Assembly: GCA_030490835.1 (NCBI GenBank)
Contig: CM059977.1
Location: 24,905,335 to 24,969,334 of the forward strand
From: Annona cherimola
Taxonomy: Eukaryota > Streptophyta > Magnoliopsida > Magnoliales > Annonaceae
Reading direction: 5' to 3'
Length of the DNA stretch: 64,000 bases
The translations under genes were made by a program, and so were the position numbers. How positions within the stretch are numbered: position 1 is the stretch's first letter; every line of letters begins with the position of its first letter. Below are positions 10,186 to 22,226 of the stretch, in pieces. Below the pieces are notes generated by a model. The model searched no databases and was not told where the DNA came from. It worked only from the letters and a program-made list of their open reading frames with translations.

Positions 10186-12123
10186 AAAAATACATAGTTA
10201 TATCTTTAAAATAATAAAGCTTAATATATAACTTAAATACATCTGGATTAACAATCTTATAGAAAAAATTTAAAAATTAAAAAGTGAGTTTTGCGCTTGA
10301 TTACCTTAAAATTTCAATGCAACGGATGCATTGAAACATAATTCAATATTGCATGGCACAGAATTTCCACCTGAGGGGCTAGTAAGGTCAGTCAGATAGA
10401 TGATTATAAACCCTTTTTGATCTATCTTGCTTGTTCCTACGGATTCTTCTAATCCTTGGTGATCAAAATCTGGCTTTTGTCTACTGTCGAGACTCTAGAC
10501 CAGTTGCTTGGATTGCAATAAAAGAAACTAGATCCGTTACATTTCTACCACATTTCAACTATAAGCGACCGACCATTTGACTAATGACACTATCAAATTC
10601 CCACACCGGTCTAGGTGGAGGCCACCAATATTACTGGACAAGGACCTTTTGAAAAAGAATCAAGGAATGAAAGATAAGAGATTGGATCAGTGGCTGGGAT
10701 CATCTCATCATGGCCTTTTTTTTTATTGTTGTCATCACGGCCAATTCTAGGATTAGTACGAATGCAAGTTATTCCCCAGACTAATTAATTAGGGTGGTTG
10801 GTATTGGATTTTACGTTGTCAACCATGTATAAAAAATGTGCAAAAGCCATGGAAATGAGAAAAGAAATGAAAACGATGGATCCCTGATCCTTTTCTTGAA
10901 ATAAAATAGATAAAAAGCCCATGGGTTCTCGAAAACCGAAAGGCTCCCACCCATTGGATTTGGTTTTTTTAATTTCTGGTGAAACTCGTTGAAATCGATT
11001 CGAAATCTTGCACTATTTTAGTGTTGTACAGAAATGCAATCTAATTGATGTGTTTTAAAAAATAAATAAGCTACCATCCACCACATGCAACTCAGGTGTT
11101 ATTCGCAAAAAATACTTTGCTGATGATTCAATGTATGCGTATGTAAATATAAATAGGTGCTTCGAGATTTTTTATATTTTTTTGGTTTCTATATAGGCTT
11201 ATAATAATCTTTATAAATACCAAAATTTACCTTTTTAGATATATGTATTTTTACAATTTTAAAACCAACAGTTTTCACCCTCATTTAGAGTCAAATGAAG
11301 CTGAAAACTATTATGTTGAAATTATAAAAATATTTAAAATTTCAAAAAAGATAAATCTTGATTTATGAACTAAATACTTGTCCGGGCATTTAATAAAGGA
11401 AAAATAAAAATGCCTCAAAACTCCACTATGCATCAAAGAGGGGTGCGTATGTTATATTGAAGAGGAACCCAACTGTCCATTACTCAATTCCCAAATGATG
11501 ATGGATTGTTGTTGAAAATAAGTAATTCCTATAGGCGCACTTGTGAATTCCCAACTACAAACATATAATTAAGAAACATGTGTGATGGATCAGATATAGA
11601 TGTTAACCAGAATTTATATACAAAGATAATTGGGTATTTTTGTGGGTTAGTTTGTAATTGTATCACGTCTTCCGAGGAGATCACATAGGCCATCACATCC
11701 ATCACACATGATTAAAAGATTGTATATTACCTAATTAGCTGTCAAAGTAAGACTATAGTTTTTAACATTAATTTGTTTTAATTAGTTTGATGCCTTCCCT
11801 CCACACCTGCTCCAGCAGTGGCATGTTAATCTGTGCCTCCACATTAATTTACCAATATTCTTGGGTTGGGGAATTTTGGTACCATTATCGGTGGCTGGAG
11901 ACTAGGGTGTTGATCTGATCAGATCCCAGGAAATATGGCTACCTTCTTGAAACATGCATGTTTTCACTTATGCCCACCTGATCCTTTCAAACATTCCGTT
12001 CCATAATCATGAAACCACCTTTGGTAACATCTCTTTCTATTCCACGTATAAAAATATTACGCACATGTATATGCAGCAACTCAGTAGAAAAAATAGAATT
12101 GTGAAGATATTGAAAACAGATAG
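10186..12123. other. Gene-free stretch
   Basis: Apart from the FB-B-like arm at 10195-10290, this is intergenic sequence with no recognisable gene, RNA or bounded element. Short foldback-like AT segments occur at 11150-11390. Confidence 0.4.
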
Positions 12124-12500
12124 ATGGGTAATTTATAAATATATCTACATAGTTCGACTATAATTGTAAACATATTCACATAGTTTCAAAAATTACAAGT
12201 AATTTCTATATAATTTGACTATAATTGAAAAATATACCCATGTTGTTGTGACATCGTTATTGCACCATTATGACATGAATATATTTTATAAACATATGCA
12301 AACTGTGTGAATACATTTGTAAAAACTAAATATACTCATTTAATTTCTAAAATTGAAAATATATGTACTCGTACAGTTTGTATATCTTTGCAAATATACT
12401 TGCGTTATAATAATGCACTAACGGTGCCATAACAACGAAAATATTATTAATAATTTTATAATTATATTCAAACTATGTAGTTATATTTATAAATTACCCA
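12124..12500. mobile_element. FB-E foldback element
   Basis: The termini are TGGGTAATTTATAAATAT on the left and its near complement ending AAATTACCCA on the right. Both arms repeat variants of ACATAGTTTGACTATAATTG. The same family occurs at 33228-33620 and 45250-45594. Confidence 0.65.
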
Positions 12501-12857
12501 ACCAATAATAGAATTTTGCATAAGTCTGCTTGGAATCAGAAAAAAGAAAAAATATATATATAATATGAAAATAGTTAAAAGAAGAGAGATTAATCCAATG
12601 ATATAATGGGGCCATGATTATCTGGCTTCTATATGAAGTAAAAACAAAATCATTTAGTAGCTTAACATGAAATCTCAAAAAAAAAAAAATGCATGATAAA
12701 AAAAACTCGTAAAAATGATGAGAAAAGACGTTGGAAATGTAACATTATTAAAAAGGAGCCTCTAGTTTGCAAAATTTTGCCTTTTTGGCCCTTAAGTTAT
12801 ACATTTGTGGTAGATAATTTGACGTTTAAGAAATATGGAGTTTTGGTCCTTCCAATT

Positions 12858-13021
12858 ATATAAAATTATAAAATTACTTTTTTAACAGTAAATAACCAAA
12901 AACCCTTTTTGTGAAAGAAAAACTTCTTTAATTTCTAATATATAAAATTATGACATTACTTTTTTAACACTAAATAACCGAAATACCCTTTTGTGAAAGA
13001 AAAACTTTTTTAATTTCTAAT
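12858..13021. repeat. Two-copy tandem repeat, 82-bp unit
   Basis: Units at 12858-12939 and 12940-13021 share ATATAAAATTAT, TTACTTTTTTAACA, TAAATAACC and GTGAAAGAAAAACTT with few differences. Confidence 0.75.
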
Positions 13022-13109
13022 AATTTATGGCATATTCCATATAAAAACCATTAAAAAGAAAATTTTTTGATTGGAGTATATTTACAACATATCTAAACAA
13101 ATATCACAT

Positions 13110-13265
13110 CCAAAGTTCTAAGACAATTCTAACAATATTTTCAAAGGGAGACCACCAGCTCCCAAATATCAAACGGGGAGACCACCAGCTCCCAACCGAA
13201 CAAGGGGGACCGCACATGCCCCCACGGAAAGTTTTTGGTTCGAAATCCCATGCGGGATTCGAACA
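13110..13265 (-). mobile_element. SINE copy 4, 5'-truncated
   Basis: It is a minus-strand member of the tRNA-derived SINE family (best copy 57931-58261). Read on the minus strand it has a box B (GTTCGAATCCC, 13253-13263), then three hairpin units (13204-13223, 13176-13193, 13146-13163), each a G-rich/C-rich stem around a short loop, then the AT-rich 3' body. Box A is missing, so the 5' end is truncated. Next to box B the sequence GTTCGAAATCCC-ATGC-GGGATTCGAAC is itself nearly palindromic. Confidence 0.65.
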
Positions 13266-13734
13266 ATTTATTATTTTTTGTATTTTGGCAAATAAGTCTT
13301 CATTTAGTTGCCAAAACATTATTATGAGCAAGTGAGATGAAAAATTACCAAAAGTAAGAAAATTTTTCCTTTTCTATAAAAGCAGCAGCAGCATCATCAT
13401 GAGCATGAAAATTGTTTCTTACATATGCATTTGCGTTGCTAATAAAAAAAATTTCCCCTTGCTACTAAGGGTTACAAAAAAAAAACGTATTTTTACTCGG
13501 AGGAAATGTAATATTAATAATGAAAAGCATAAACTTTGCAAACTTGAGTGACCTCTATGTAAATCCCTCTTCTGCGAATATACAACAGCGTCAAATTTTA
13601 GCTATGGCTAAAAAGTCAATCAATGGTCCAACATATTATTCCATTAATCAATCGAATTTAGTTTTTACAATTCGAGGTTGCAATTGAACTGTCCAAATAA
13701 TGGGCCCATGCACTCTATATATAAGAACGGTTTC

Positions 13735-14215
13735 ACTTCTATGAAACTCTTTTTTATATAATTTTCTCGATATTTAAAATATTAATAGTTGATGAAAAAT
13801 TCATTTCATTTATTGTATTTAACATCATTTATAGTATCTCAGAAATCCTTTTATTTTCTACTATCACTAAGCATGCGCACCATTAAAATTAACATAATAG
13901 TGGTTTAACGCGGAATATTGATTTCAAATTTATATTTTCAACATCTAAGTTGTTTAAAATAGCATTTTTATGTAGATAAATGATTCTATAAAGTATTATT
14001 ATATTATAATATATGTGTTAATAAATCTAAGTGCTTTTCATAATGTACACATAAATATATATTTCAATAAATGTGACCCATAAAAATACTTGATCGAGAT
14101 GAGACTTCTTAACAAACAAATAATATTAAATACAATTAACGGATTAAATTTTCTATCAAATATCAAATCTTAAAAATTAAGGAAGTTACATGACTCCACT
14201 TCTATGTAACCAGTG
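13735..14215. mobile_element. FB-D foldback element
   Basis: The inverted arms carry TTGTATTTAACATCATTTAT on the left and its complement (AATATTAAATACAATTAACG) on the right. The right end reads ACTCCACTTCTATGTAACCA and GTGGAGCC, a small palindrome. It is homologous across most of its length to the interrupted copy at 40565-41520, which shows the empty site of FB-C. Confidence 0.6.
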
Positions 14216-16619
14216 GAGCCTATACAAAAAAAGACACCAAAACGTAAACTGTAATTAGTATTGCTATCTTTCATTTGCAATGAAGCATAGATGGTATGGC
14301 GAAGAAATTAATTAAAAAGAACAACCGTCCACATTCGAATGAATCAAGTGCATGCTGATATTATATTGATTATCCATTTAATCATTCCACATGCGTTTCT
14401 TTTTTTTCTTTTTTTTTACCATCATCATATGTATGTACAGACTATGGAGTGGAATTGACTCAACCAATGGCTTGGATGACCAAAAATCATGCACCAGAAT
14501 TTCAAAGCACTAAACACATGTACAACTGACTGCAATGATGTGGACGGCTGTATCTTGATTAGAATTTCTTTTAGTTTCCATCAAACCATTAGTCAACCTG
14601 CCAGCCTTCACAATGCATACAATATTATAGGTGAACCTTACCGAGATCAAACTTTCTATTTAAAAAATCCATAGGGAATGACAATATAACAGAATATATT
14701 GCTGATCATAATCAAGTGGGCCTCTTACATCATTGACTCCGATCCAATGGGGCCTAAAAAGGAATGTTGAAAGGCAGTTTGGAGCCGTAAGAAAAATTGC
14801 TTTGATAGAGAAGTTAATTTTAAAACTTTTCAAATATTGGAAAATGTAATTATTGATTTAAAAATTATACGTAATTTTGGTTGGGAAATTTTTGGAGAAA
14901 TGTCTGTTTTAAGATAGTATTGAATCTATTTGTCATTTATTTGACTTTTGTGGAGAAAGATTCTGTAGATGAAGTAAGAGTTTAGCACAGCATTTACCGG
15001 AAAATCTCATATGCTACTATACTTTTGTTAACCAAAAGTTGCCTATAATTTAATATTGTTTACATCATTATATTTAGTATTATATACAGCCATTTCTCTA
15101 CACAATTCTGTCTATAGTAAATTCCAAAAGGGAAATACTTCTATACTACTAATAGCAATTGAACGTCTTTAGATCAATCTGATCATTAAATAAAAATCAA
15201 ATTTGTACATTGCATTCAGAATGATTTGTTACTAAGAAACTAATCTTCATCAAAATCAAATATTTATATTGGCCCCAATTGATAAAAGTGGTCAAAATTA
15301 AACTAATAAAGAGACTAGTTTGGTTTAATCGGTTAATTAAATCCATTTAAACTGATGATGTTAATGTTACATACTTATGATGTTATAAATATTTAATTAT
15401 TGTTAACTATTTGTATATTAATAAATATTTATATTCATAACTCCTAACACTATATGTCAAATTTAGAAGTATAACTTTGATTACTAAAATATGTAAAAAA
15501 GCAATAGTCTCTTTAAAGAAATATTAAATAAGCACAAAAACATATTAATAAAAAAATAATATCCTTGGCTAACTTAAAACATTTTAGATAAGTGGAACAA
15601 AGTAGGTGATATATCTCAATTTGGCCAAGAGTTAGTCCAAGACAAACCAAGGTCTAAATGATAGTATAATAAAGTTAATTAAGTTTTATTATGTGAAATT
15701 TATATGAAAAAGAGTTGATTTGATAACAAAATCAACCTGAAAATCATAGAAGGGGTTGGAGACACCAAAGGTCGTACTATGAATTTTTTTTAAAGTTATG
15801 ATATGTGTTTTGTTTAGCCCAAAACTAGGAAGCCTCCTTCAGGTGATTTGCCAAATGTAAGGAGAACTCTTTCAATGGAGGGTTGTATACTAGGGGATAA
15901 ATGAGATTGAAAGAGAGTCCTCTTTTGTGGTATTTTATCGATATTTATATAGGATTTTTTACTAATAGGGTATATCTTGTGTTAGATGAGACATTCTGTG
16001 AACATTCCTTTCATATTTTCTTTAATCAACATGTTTGCCTATAGTTGACTAAATCAGAGGATCGCATCATTTCACAATCTTCTTAGGATGACTGAGTTAT
16101 CCTTGATTTGTGAGGATTCCATTTTTTTCGTTAATATGAGTAAGTTTTCTTCAACTCGAGGGAGTTACGCTTAAGTCTTGAGATGACTTTAATAAATGTT
16201 TAGCTATTATACCATTTGCATTCCATAAATCCTGAGTAAGAGGTGGAAGAATTGCCCCCTTTATCCCATCAAGGTTTCATTGTCTCTTTTCAAACTTTTA
16301 TGTACAATAATTTGAGGAGGGTAGGCCTTTTCAAACACTTCTTTCTTTAGGAAAATTTGCATTGGGCCTTTTCCTAATTGATTGCAGGATCCATTTTGGT
16401 CAAATCCTATCAACGAGTCATCATACATTAATTTCTAAAACATAAAATAATATAATTTCGTTAATTTTGAAATAAAATGAAATTATATGTAGTGAAATCA
16501 AATAGGCTCAAAATAATTTGCTTACATCTGTTATCCTATTAAAATAATTGAAGTGAAGTGATTAAATATTTTAATGATTCAAATTGTGTAAAAATGGTTT
16601 TCATGTACAAAGATTTTCA
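14216..16619. other. Gene-free stretch
   Basis: No exon is supported. Around 15740-16150 the sequence has LTR-like features (a short TATATAGGA-type box after a GC-balanced leader), but no partner repeat or primer site was found, so no element is called. Confidence 0.4.
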
Positions 16620-17090
16620 TAAACCAGTAGAGTACGAGAACAGGTACTCCATCAGCCTCCCAAAACCATGCAGTATATCGTCCCTTCATCCTTGGTAATG
16701 ACTTCTCCAACCCTTGTCTGGCATTCGTAGGACTAAATAGCCTACCATGGTCACGATGGCTAGCCATGCGCCCCTCCCCATATCCAGCCACCAACGCGGG
16801 AACCCACCAACAACCCAATCACTACGGATGCCAGCCACACATTACCCACTCCGCCATCATAATCCTCAACAGTTCGACGTCCTTTCGCCGTTTCACTCGC
16901 AACAAGTGCATCAAATCTGCTTACCAGCACACCACCATCTCTATTTCAGCCTGGTGGATCGGTGGTAGGGGAAGGAGAAAGAGAGAAGGGAAGGTTCAAC
17001 TAATTGGGGTAGGCAGGGGTGTGCGGATGCTAACAAAGGTTTTTCGATTTTTTCCTGCAACGGATTGAGCCAGGCCAACGACGATTGAAT
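16620..17090. other. GC-richer island, no gene recognised
   Basis: This segment is clearly richer in G+C than its surroundings. It has overlapping open frames on both strands (about 70-100 codons), His/Pro/Ser-rich and without a recognisable domain. It could be a decayed exon, a non-coding transcript or an inserted low-copy fragment. Confidence 0.35.
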
Positions 17091-19611
17091 TGGTCCAAGT
17101 AGTTTTCAAGCTTTAAACCGGACCGATTACAACTGAACTAAGACATCTAGCAATTCCAAGTTGAAAGTTGTTCCGATTTGATTCTGACAACAATGAGCAT
17201 GACCCATTCACAATTTGATAAAAATGATGGTTATTGCCATGATCAAATAAATGATTTTAAATAAAATTGAGTACATTGAATTTTAATTTAATCATCAAAT
17301 GGGCTAAAATGGAAAACCAACATTAACATTTCAGTACCGTTATGGCTAGTACAAAGTACTTATCAATGAAAAATAGCTTCATTTTATAATTGCGTTTAAT
17401 TATTTGCAACTAAATTCAAGCATGTATAGTGAAAACATTGTTAAGCTTCATTCATGGACATTTCTTGTGGTGTGAGAATATGTATTCCATTTAAGGTCAA
17501 TCCTAGTAATTTTTTTATTCTTAGGCAAACATTAAGGGAGTTTTTGGACGGCCATAAAATTTCTATCTCTATTACGTTACATTATTTTTTCACATTCTAA
17601 GAACTTTTACACACAAAAATTTTCATCAAAATTTTTATTACTTCTCAAACACACCTTTTGTCATCAAATTTGAGTTTGCTATCATTATGCTTTTATTTGT
17701 AAAACTCAAATCTTAATTGTTATCATAAATTTAACTCTATTTATAAAATCAAAATCAAAATCCTATCATGAAGACTGAATTCATCTTAAAATTTGAATTG
17801 ACAAATTATTGTTTAAATTAAGAGTTAGAATTTTAAAATTTCATGTGAATATAAACATATAAGTTATGTAAACAAAAATAATAATGTAGCCTGATTAAAT
17901 TAAGAAAAAAACATAATAATGTAATGTATTTCTTAAAGAAATTTATCTTTTCGAAAAAATAAAGGAAGAAACTAGGATATGTATAAGTAAATAATATACA
18001 TATACATGAAAATGAAAACAGTATAATTTACTTATAAGAAAATGATAAACATCTATTCAAACATAATTAAAGATAAGTAATATAGAATACATGAATAAAT
18101 ATTACAATGGTTTGGTTGATATAATGTATTTTATGTTAAAAAAATTAAAAAATAGGGTGTCAATTTCTGATCTCCAGGTTTGCTTCAACCTTAATGTTAT
18201 TTACAAATCGAAATTCTCTGATTCAAGTTCATCAAATTCAAGTTTTACAAAAATAAGCCCACAAGGTATTTTTCTTGAGTTCTAGGTTCAAGCTCAAACC
18301 CCGAGTTGCACTCTTAGTTACTTGCTAAACACAATAAATGAAATGATTTAAATTAATTTATATAAGATTAGAGGACAACAAAAACCCATTTGTATGGTGA
18401 CATTACGATAGAGTCATTTTCCCCAATTTCTTACCAAAGGCCAGGATCTTCCACAAATGGCCATGCGCATTTAGGGATGTGTAGAAATTGTAGTACTCCT
18501 CCCAGGCACCCAAAGGTGGGCTCCCATATAATATACAGCAACAAAAATACAATATCTGTAGAAGCATCTGGCTCAGAGAATAGAATATATCGGCAGGCCT
18601 CCCACAAAACCCTATAGGTTTCCAAAAGGCTCAGGTAGATAAAAAAAAATAAAATATAATGAGAAACTTCCACATTGTCGGTATACGGATGGAAAGACAA
18701 CCTGAGGCTCTTAAAAAGTCCTACCTTTTGTATGTATCTGACACCAGCGTATTGATTTCTCATATATAAATTTCAAACTATGGCTGCATTGGACTGCCAA
18801 AAAGCTTGGCTGGCCATTACTGCTGGTGAAATGATACACCGGTGGAGTGGCAGGGTTCATGTTCGTGCCATTAGGGACTGGTAGTACTAAAAAGATTAAG
18901 ATTGTTATGAAAATATGGCAACTTAAATTTGAAAAATAAAAATTCTCATGTGGTTCGATCCCATTGAAATCAAATCCACTCTACCCAACATAGTTAGAGT
19001 TGTTGTTGCTAAATTGTTAAAAACAACTTGTTATTCAATTGTTCACAGGTTCCAATGTAAATTTAATTTAAAAATGGTAACGACTAATCAATATGATTTT
19101 AATTAATTAACTATCAAAGTAACAGAAAAAGGCTTTCATTTTTTTTTTCCAAGAATGTGGTTAGAACCCACCATGGATTGAGATCATGAAATGTAAAACC
19201 CAATGTCGTTACTTAATTATTCTCAAGCTCAACCTTTTGTATCTGCTTTTCATTTTTGGGCCCAAAGTTATGAACAATATTCAATAAAGCGACGCCACAA
19301 CAAATTTCATTAAAATAAGCTAGTTTTTTCGTTGCACATAATGCTTGATTAAGTATATATTAGTTTTGACGTATGTAAATATTTGGCTACATGTATATAT
19401 GTGTTTGTTTAGGAATGACGACACTTTCTCAAATGCCGTCAGTTTTTGCCTTAGATGCAGCCAAACTTAATATCGAATACATTCATTTAGGTCTGACTGT
19501 TAATAATAAAAGCAATTTCAATAGCAAAAGTATGATACTTTGTTGCATCAAAGAAAGGAATTTTTGTAAATATGCTAACAACATTCAACCAATATTACAT
19601 CCATGTCCCTA
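17091..19611. other. Gene-free stretch with a MITE-A fragment
   Basis: A partial MITE-A (about 17535-17657, right end CAAACACACC) is present. At 18390-18770 a more balanced segment is open on the minus strand for 110 codons but is not recognisable. The rest is AT-rich with no feature. Confidence 0.4.
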
Positions 19612-19970
19612 AGTTGGCCGATATTGTAAATTATCTATAAAGTTTGTACGAGATTGCAAACGTATCCTTCCATTATAAAAAAAATGCCATTAAAATTTTT
19701 GATAAAATAATGATAATACCCTTTAAACTAAGCAATACAGTTATAATTTTTGCAATTGTTATAAGCATATTTGCAAAAAAATAAAATATGTAAAAATATC
19801 TAAAATAATGAAATAGCAAATGTCTATAATATTTGAAAAATCACAAGTGTATTACTTAGCTTAAAGGACATTATTGTTATTTTACAAAAAAATTTACGAT
19901 GTCCTAACGGAGGGACACACTTGCAATTACATGCAAATTTTATGAATATGTTTGCAATATTGGCAAACTT
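19612..19970. mobile_element. Foldback element
   Basis: The left arm (GGCCGATATTGTAAATTATC, AGATTGCAAACGTATCCTTC) and the right arm read from the minus strand (GCCAATATTGCAAACATATT, TAATTGCAAGTGTGTCCCTC) are inverted copies. Confidence 0.6.
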
Positions 19971-20396
19971 AGAAATATAAATATAACATTGAACTTTGTA
20001 AATATATTTGCAAAAATTTCTTAAAGAAATGTAGTCAAATTTAAATTAGAACTAAAGTTAGCCACATATGTAAAAACTTGTGTTGCAATGTGATGCAGTC
20101 TCGACTTTTGGGGGGAGCCCAAATTCCGGCAGGACTAGATAAGTTTGCGAGTTTTGTTAATTGCATGTGTATGAAAAATCATCGGCTAAGGAAGAGAAAA
20201 AAGTTACTTATTAACAAAGGCTGACAAACGGAGCAAATGCGACGGAGAGATTCTGTTGACTTGCTGCCTAAATGTCCATAGAAATCTGTGCAGGCGAAAA
20301 AAAAAACTTGCTATTCCCGGTATACACGGAAAAGCCCACGAGAGATGCTTAAAAAAAGCTGTCAATGGCTTAACTCTTTCCATCTCTTGCACACCA

Positions 20397-20484
20397 ACAA
20401 GATTCATAGTTCACAATCCCCAGATGATGATGGTGGTGGTACAAGATTCATAGTTCACAATCCCCAGAAGATGATGGTGGTGGT
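20397..20484. repeat. Perfect-register 44-bp tandem duplication
   Basis: Unit 1 (20397-20440) and unit 2 (20441-20484) both begin ACAAGATTCATAGTTCACAA and continue TCCCCAGA(T/A)GATGATGGTGG, with essentially one substitution. This points to a recent duplication. Confidence 0.9.
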
Positions 20485-20632
20485 GGGATCATGCAAGATT
20501 CAATAAGATTTTTATATTAAAAAGGGCAAGGAATTTGATGTTAAAAGAAGGGAGTGGGTAAGATAATACTTGGAAGATTGTAGAAAAATAAATAAAATAT
20601 AAAAACTAAAAAGAAGAAATATCGCATACTAT

Positions 20633-20912
20633 GGGTGTACTTGTGAATGGATAAAATTTTTAATGAAAAGTTTTGAAAAGTAAAAGTTGTTAAATGATGT
20701 GATATGATAGGGGTAATAATGAGAAATAAAGCGGATAAAGTTAAAACTGATAAGTTAGTTGTATACATAATTGTGTAGAAATTATTGAAAAGTAGGATAT
20801 TTGTATAGAAAAATGTGAAAAATAATTAAAAGATATAGTAATTATGAAAAGTGAAAAGTTTTAGATTGAAAAATTTTAACTGGACATGTTATATCCATTG
20901 CCAAACACAACC
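20633..20912 (-). mobile_element. MITE-A copy, TAT target duplication
   Basis: This 280-bp element begins GGGTGTACTTG and ends CCAAACACAACC, flanked by TAT on each side (20630-20632, 20913-20915). The MITE-A body is on the minus strand. Confidence 0.8.
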
Positions 20913-20915
20913 TAT

Positions 20916-22017
20916 ATAATATATATTTTTTTGCATTACTTCCTTTGCTTTTAAATAAAAACCTATTTAGCCGCATAATTACCTAATTACATTCTCCTAT
21001 TATAACTACTATTACAATCATTCCAATAGCCGCTACGGGTAGAAGAGAAAAAGTAAGATAAAGAGAATACGGAAGAGGGAGGATTTTTTTATAATAAAAG
21101 TGAGGAAATTAAATGAGTGTGATGTGATCTAATAATGGTATTATTAGGAGCCATGATAATAAAGATTAAAAAATCCAGTTTAATTAGGTAAAAGATTAAA
21201 ATATGAAAATCTTCAAAAAAAGATTAAAGCATGAAAGAATGATTAAAATACAAATAATAATAAGAAAATAGTATCATTGAATAGTTAATATGTGAATTTA
21301 TATCTTAGATGTGAAAAAAAACCTTTGTTTTCCACCGTTATGTATCTAAACAGGCTTATTTTATAAACTCATAATCCCACTTTCTAATTCAAACCCCAAG
21401 TGGCACATCTAGATGTTTGAAAACTTTCATAAAATATTCCACTGAAATCTCTACGTGCCACTTTGTTTATTGGGGGAATTTATTCCGAGGTAATCAATTC
21501 CATGTGGACTATTAAATACGGCACAGGGTTTCGGGAGGAATATATCGTTTATCTGTCATCGTAAAACTTTTTGGAAATAAAACTGAAAGCCTATATATTT
21601 TTTGAGCCCAAAATCATGTCAGGAAAAGTGAATTGTCATAATAACAAAACACGCAGTATACAATTAGAGTAGAACCAGGCATGCATTCTTCAGAAATCAA
21701 ATTCATGCCTCTAGAGACAGCAACAGTATATGGCTTTTCCTGCCAAAGAAAAGAACCAATCAAACAAACTCGCAATGCAGTCATTCAATGACATAAATAC
21801 TTAAAAAAAAAATGGAGCCATCATCCCATTTGATGCAAAAAATAATAATAATAAAAATTTCTTTTGATAATTACGAATATAAAAACACGGAATGAAAGAT
21901 TGATCAAAAAGGCCGCCACTGCATTACATTCCTCGATTTCTTAGCAAAAGAAAGGAGTAATTATATAAATAAAAGAGGAAATTTTTTGATAAAATGGCAG
22001 AGGGAATGAGATTTTAA
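20916..22017. other. Gene-free stretch
   Basis: AT-rich intergenic DNA; I see no gene or bounded repeat. Confidence 0.4.
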
Positions 22018-22226
22018 GGGCTTGTTCCAAACCATATAAAATTCTGAGATGGAATCTGTATTTAAGATGAAAATATAATAATGTATATTGAGAATGAGAA
22101 AAATCATATTAGAAATGAATAAAGTTGTATTGGAAATTAAAAAAGCTGTCTAGGGAATTGAAAAATTTTCTTGAAAATGATAGTACAGATTCAATCTAAG
22201 AATTTTTTATGACTTGAAATACACCC
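22018..22226. mobile_element. MITE-F, TAA target duplication
   Basis: This 209-bp element has inverted ends of about 45 bp (GGGCTTGTTCCAAACCATA against GGGTGTATTTCAAGTCATA on the minus strand, both running on to GATTGAATCTGTA-like inner ends). It is flanked by TAA at 22015-22017 and 22227-22229, consistent with a Tourist-like element. Confidence 0.75.

Noticed and set aside
15740..16150. LTR-like leader
   Set aside because: No partner repeat, primer site or TG...CA borders were found.
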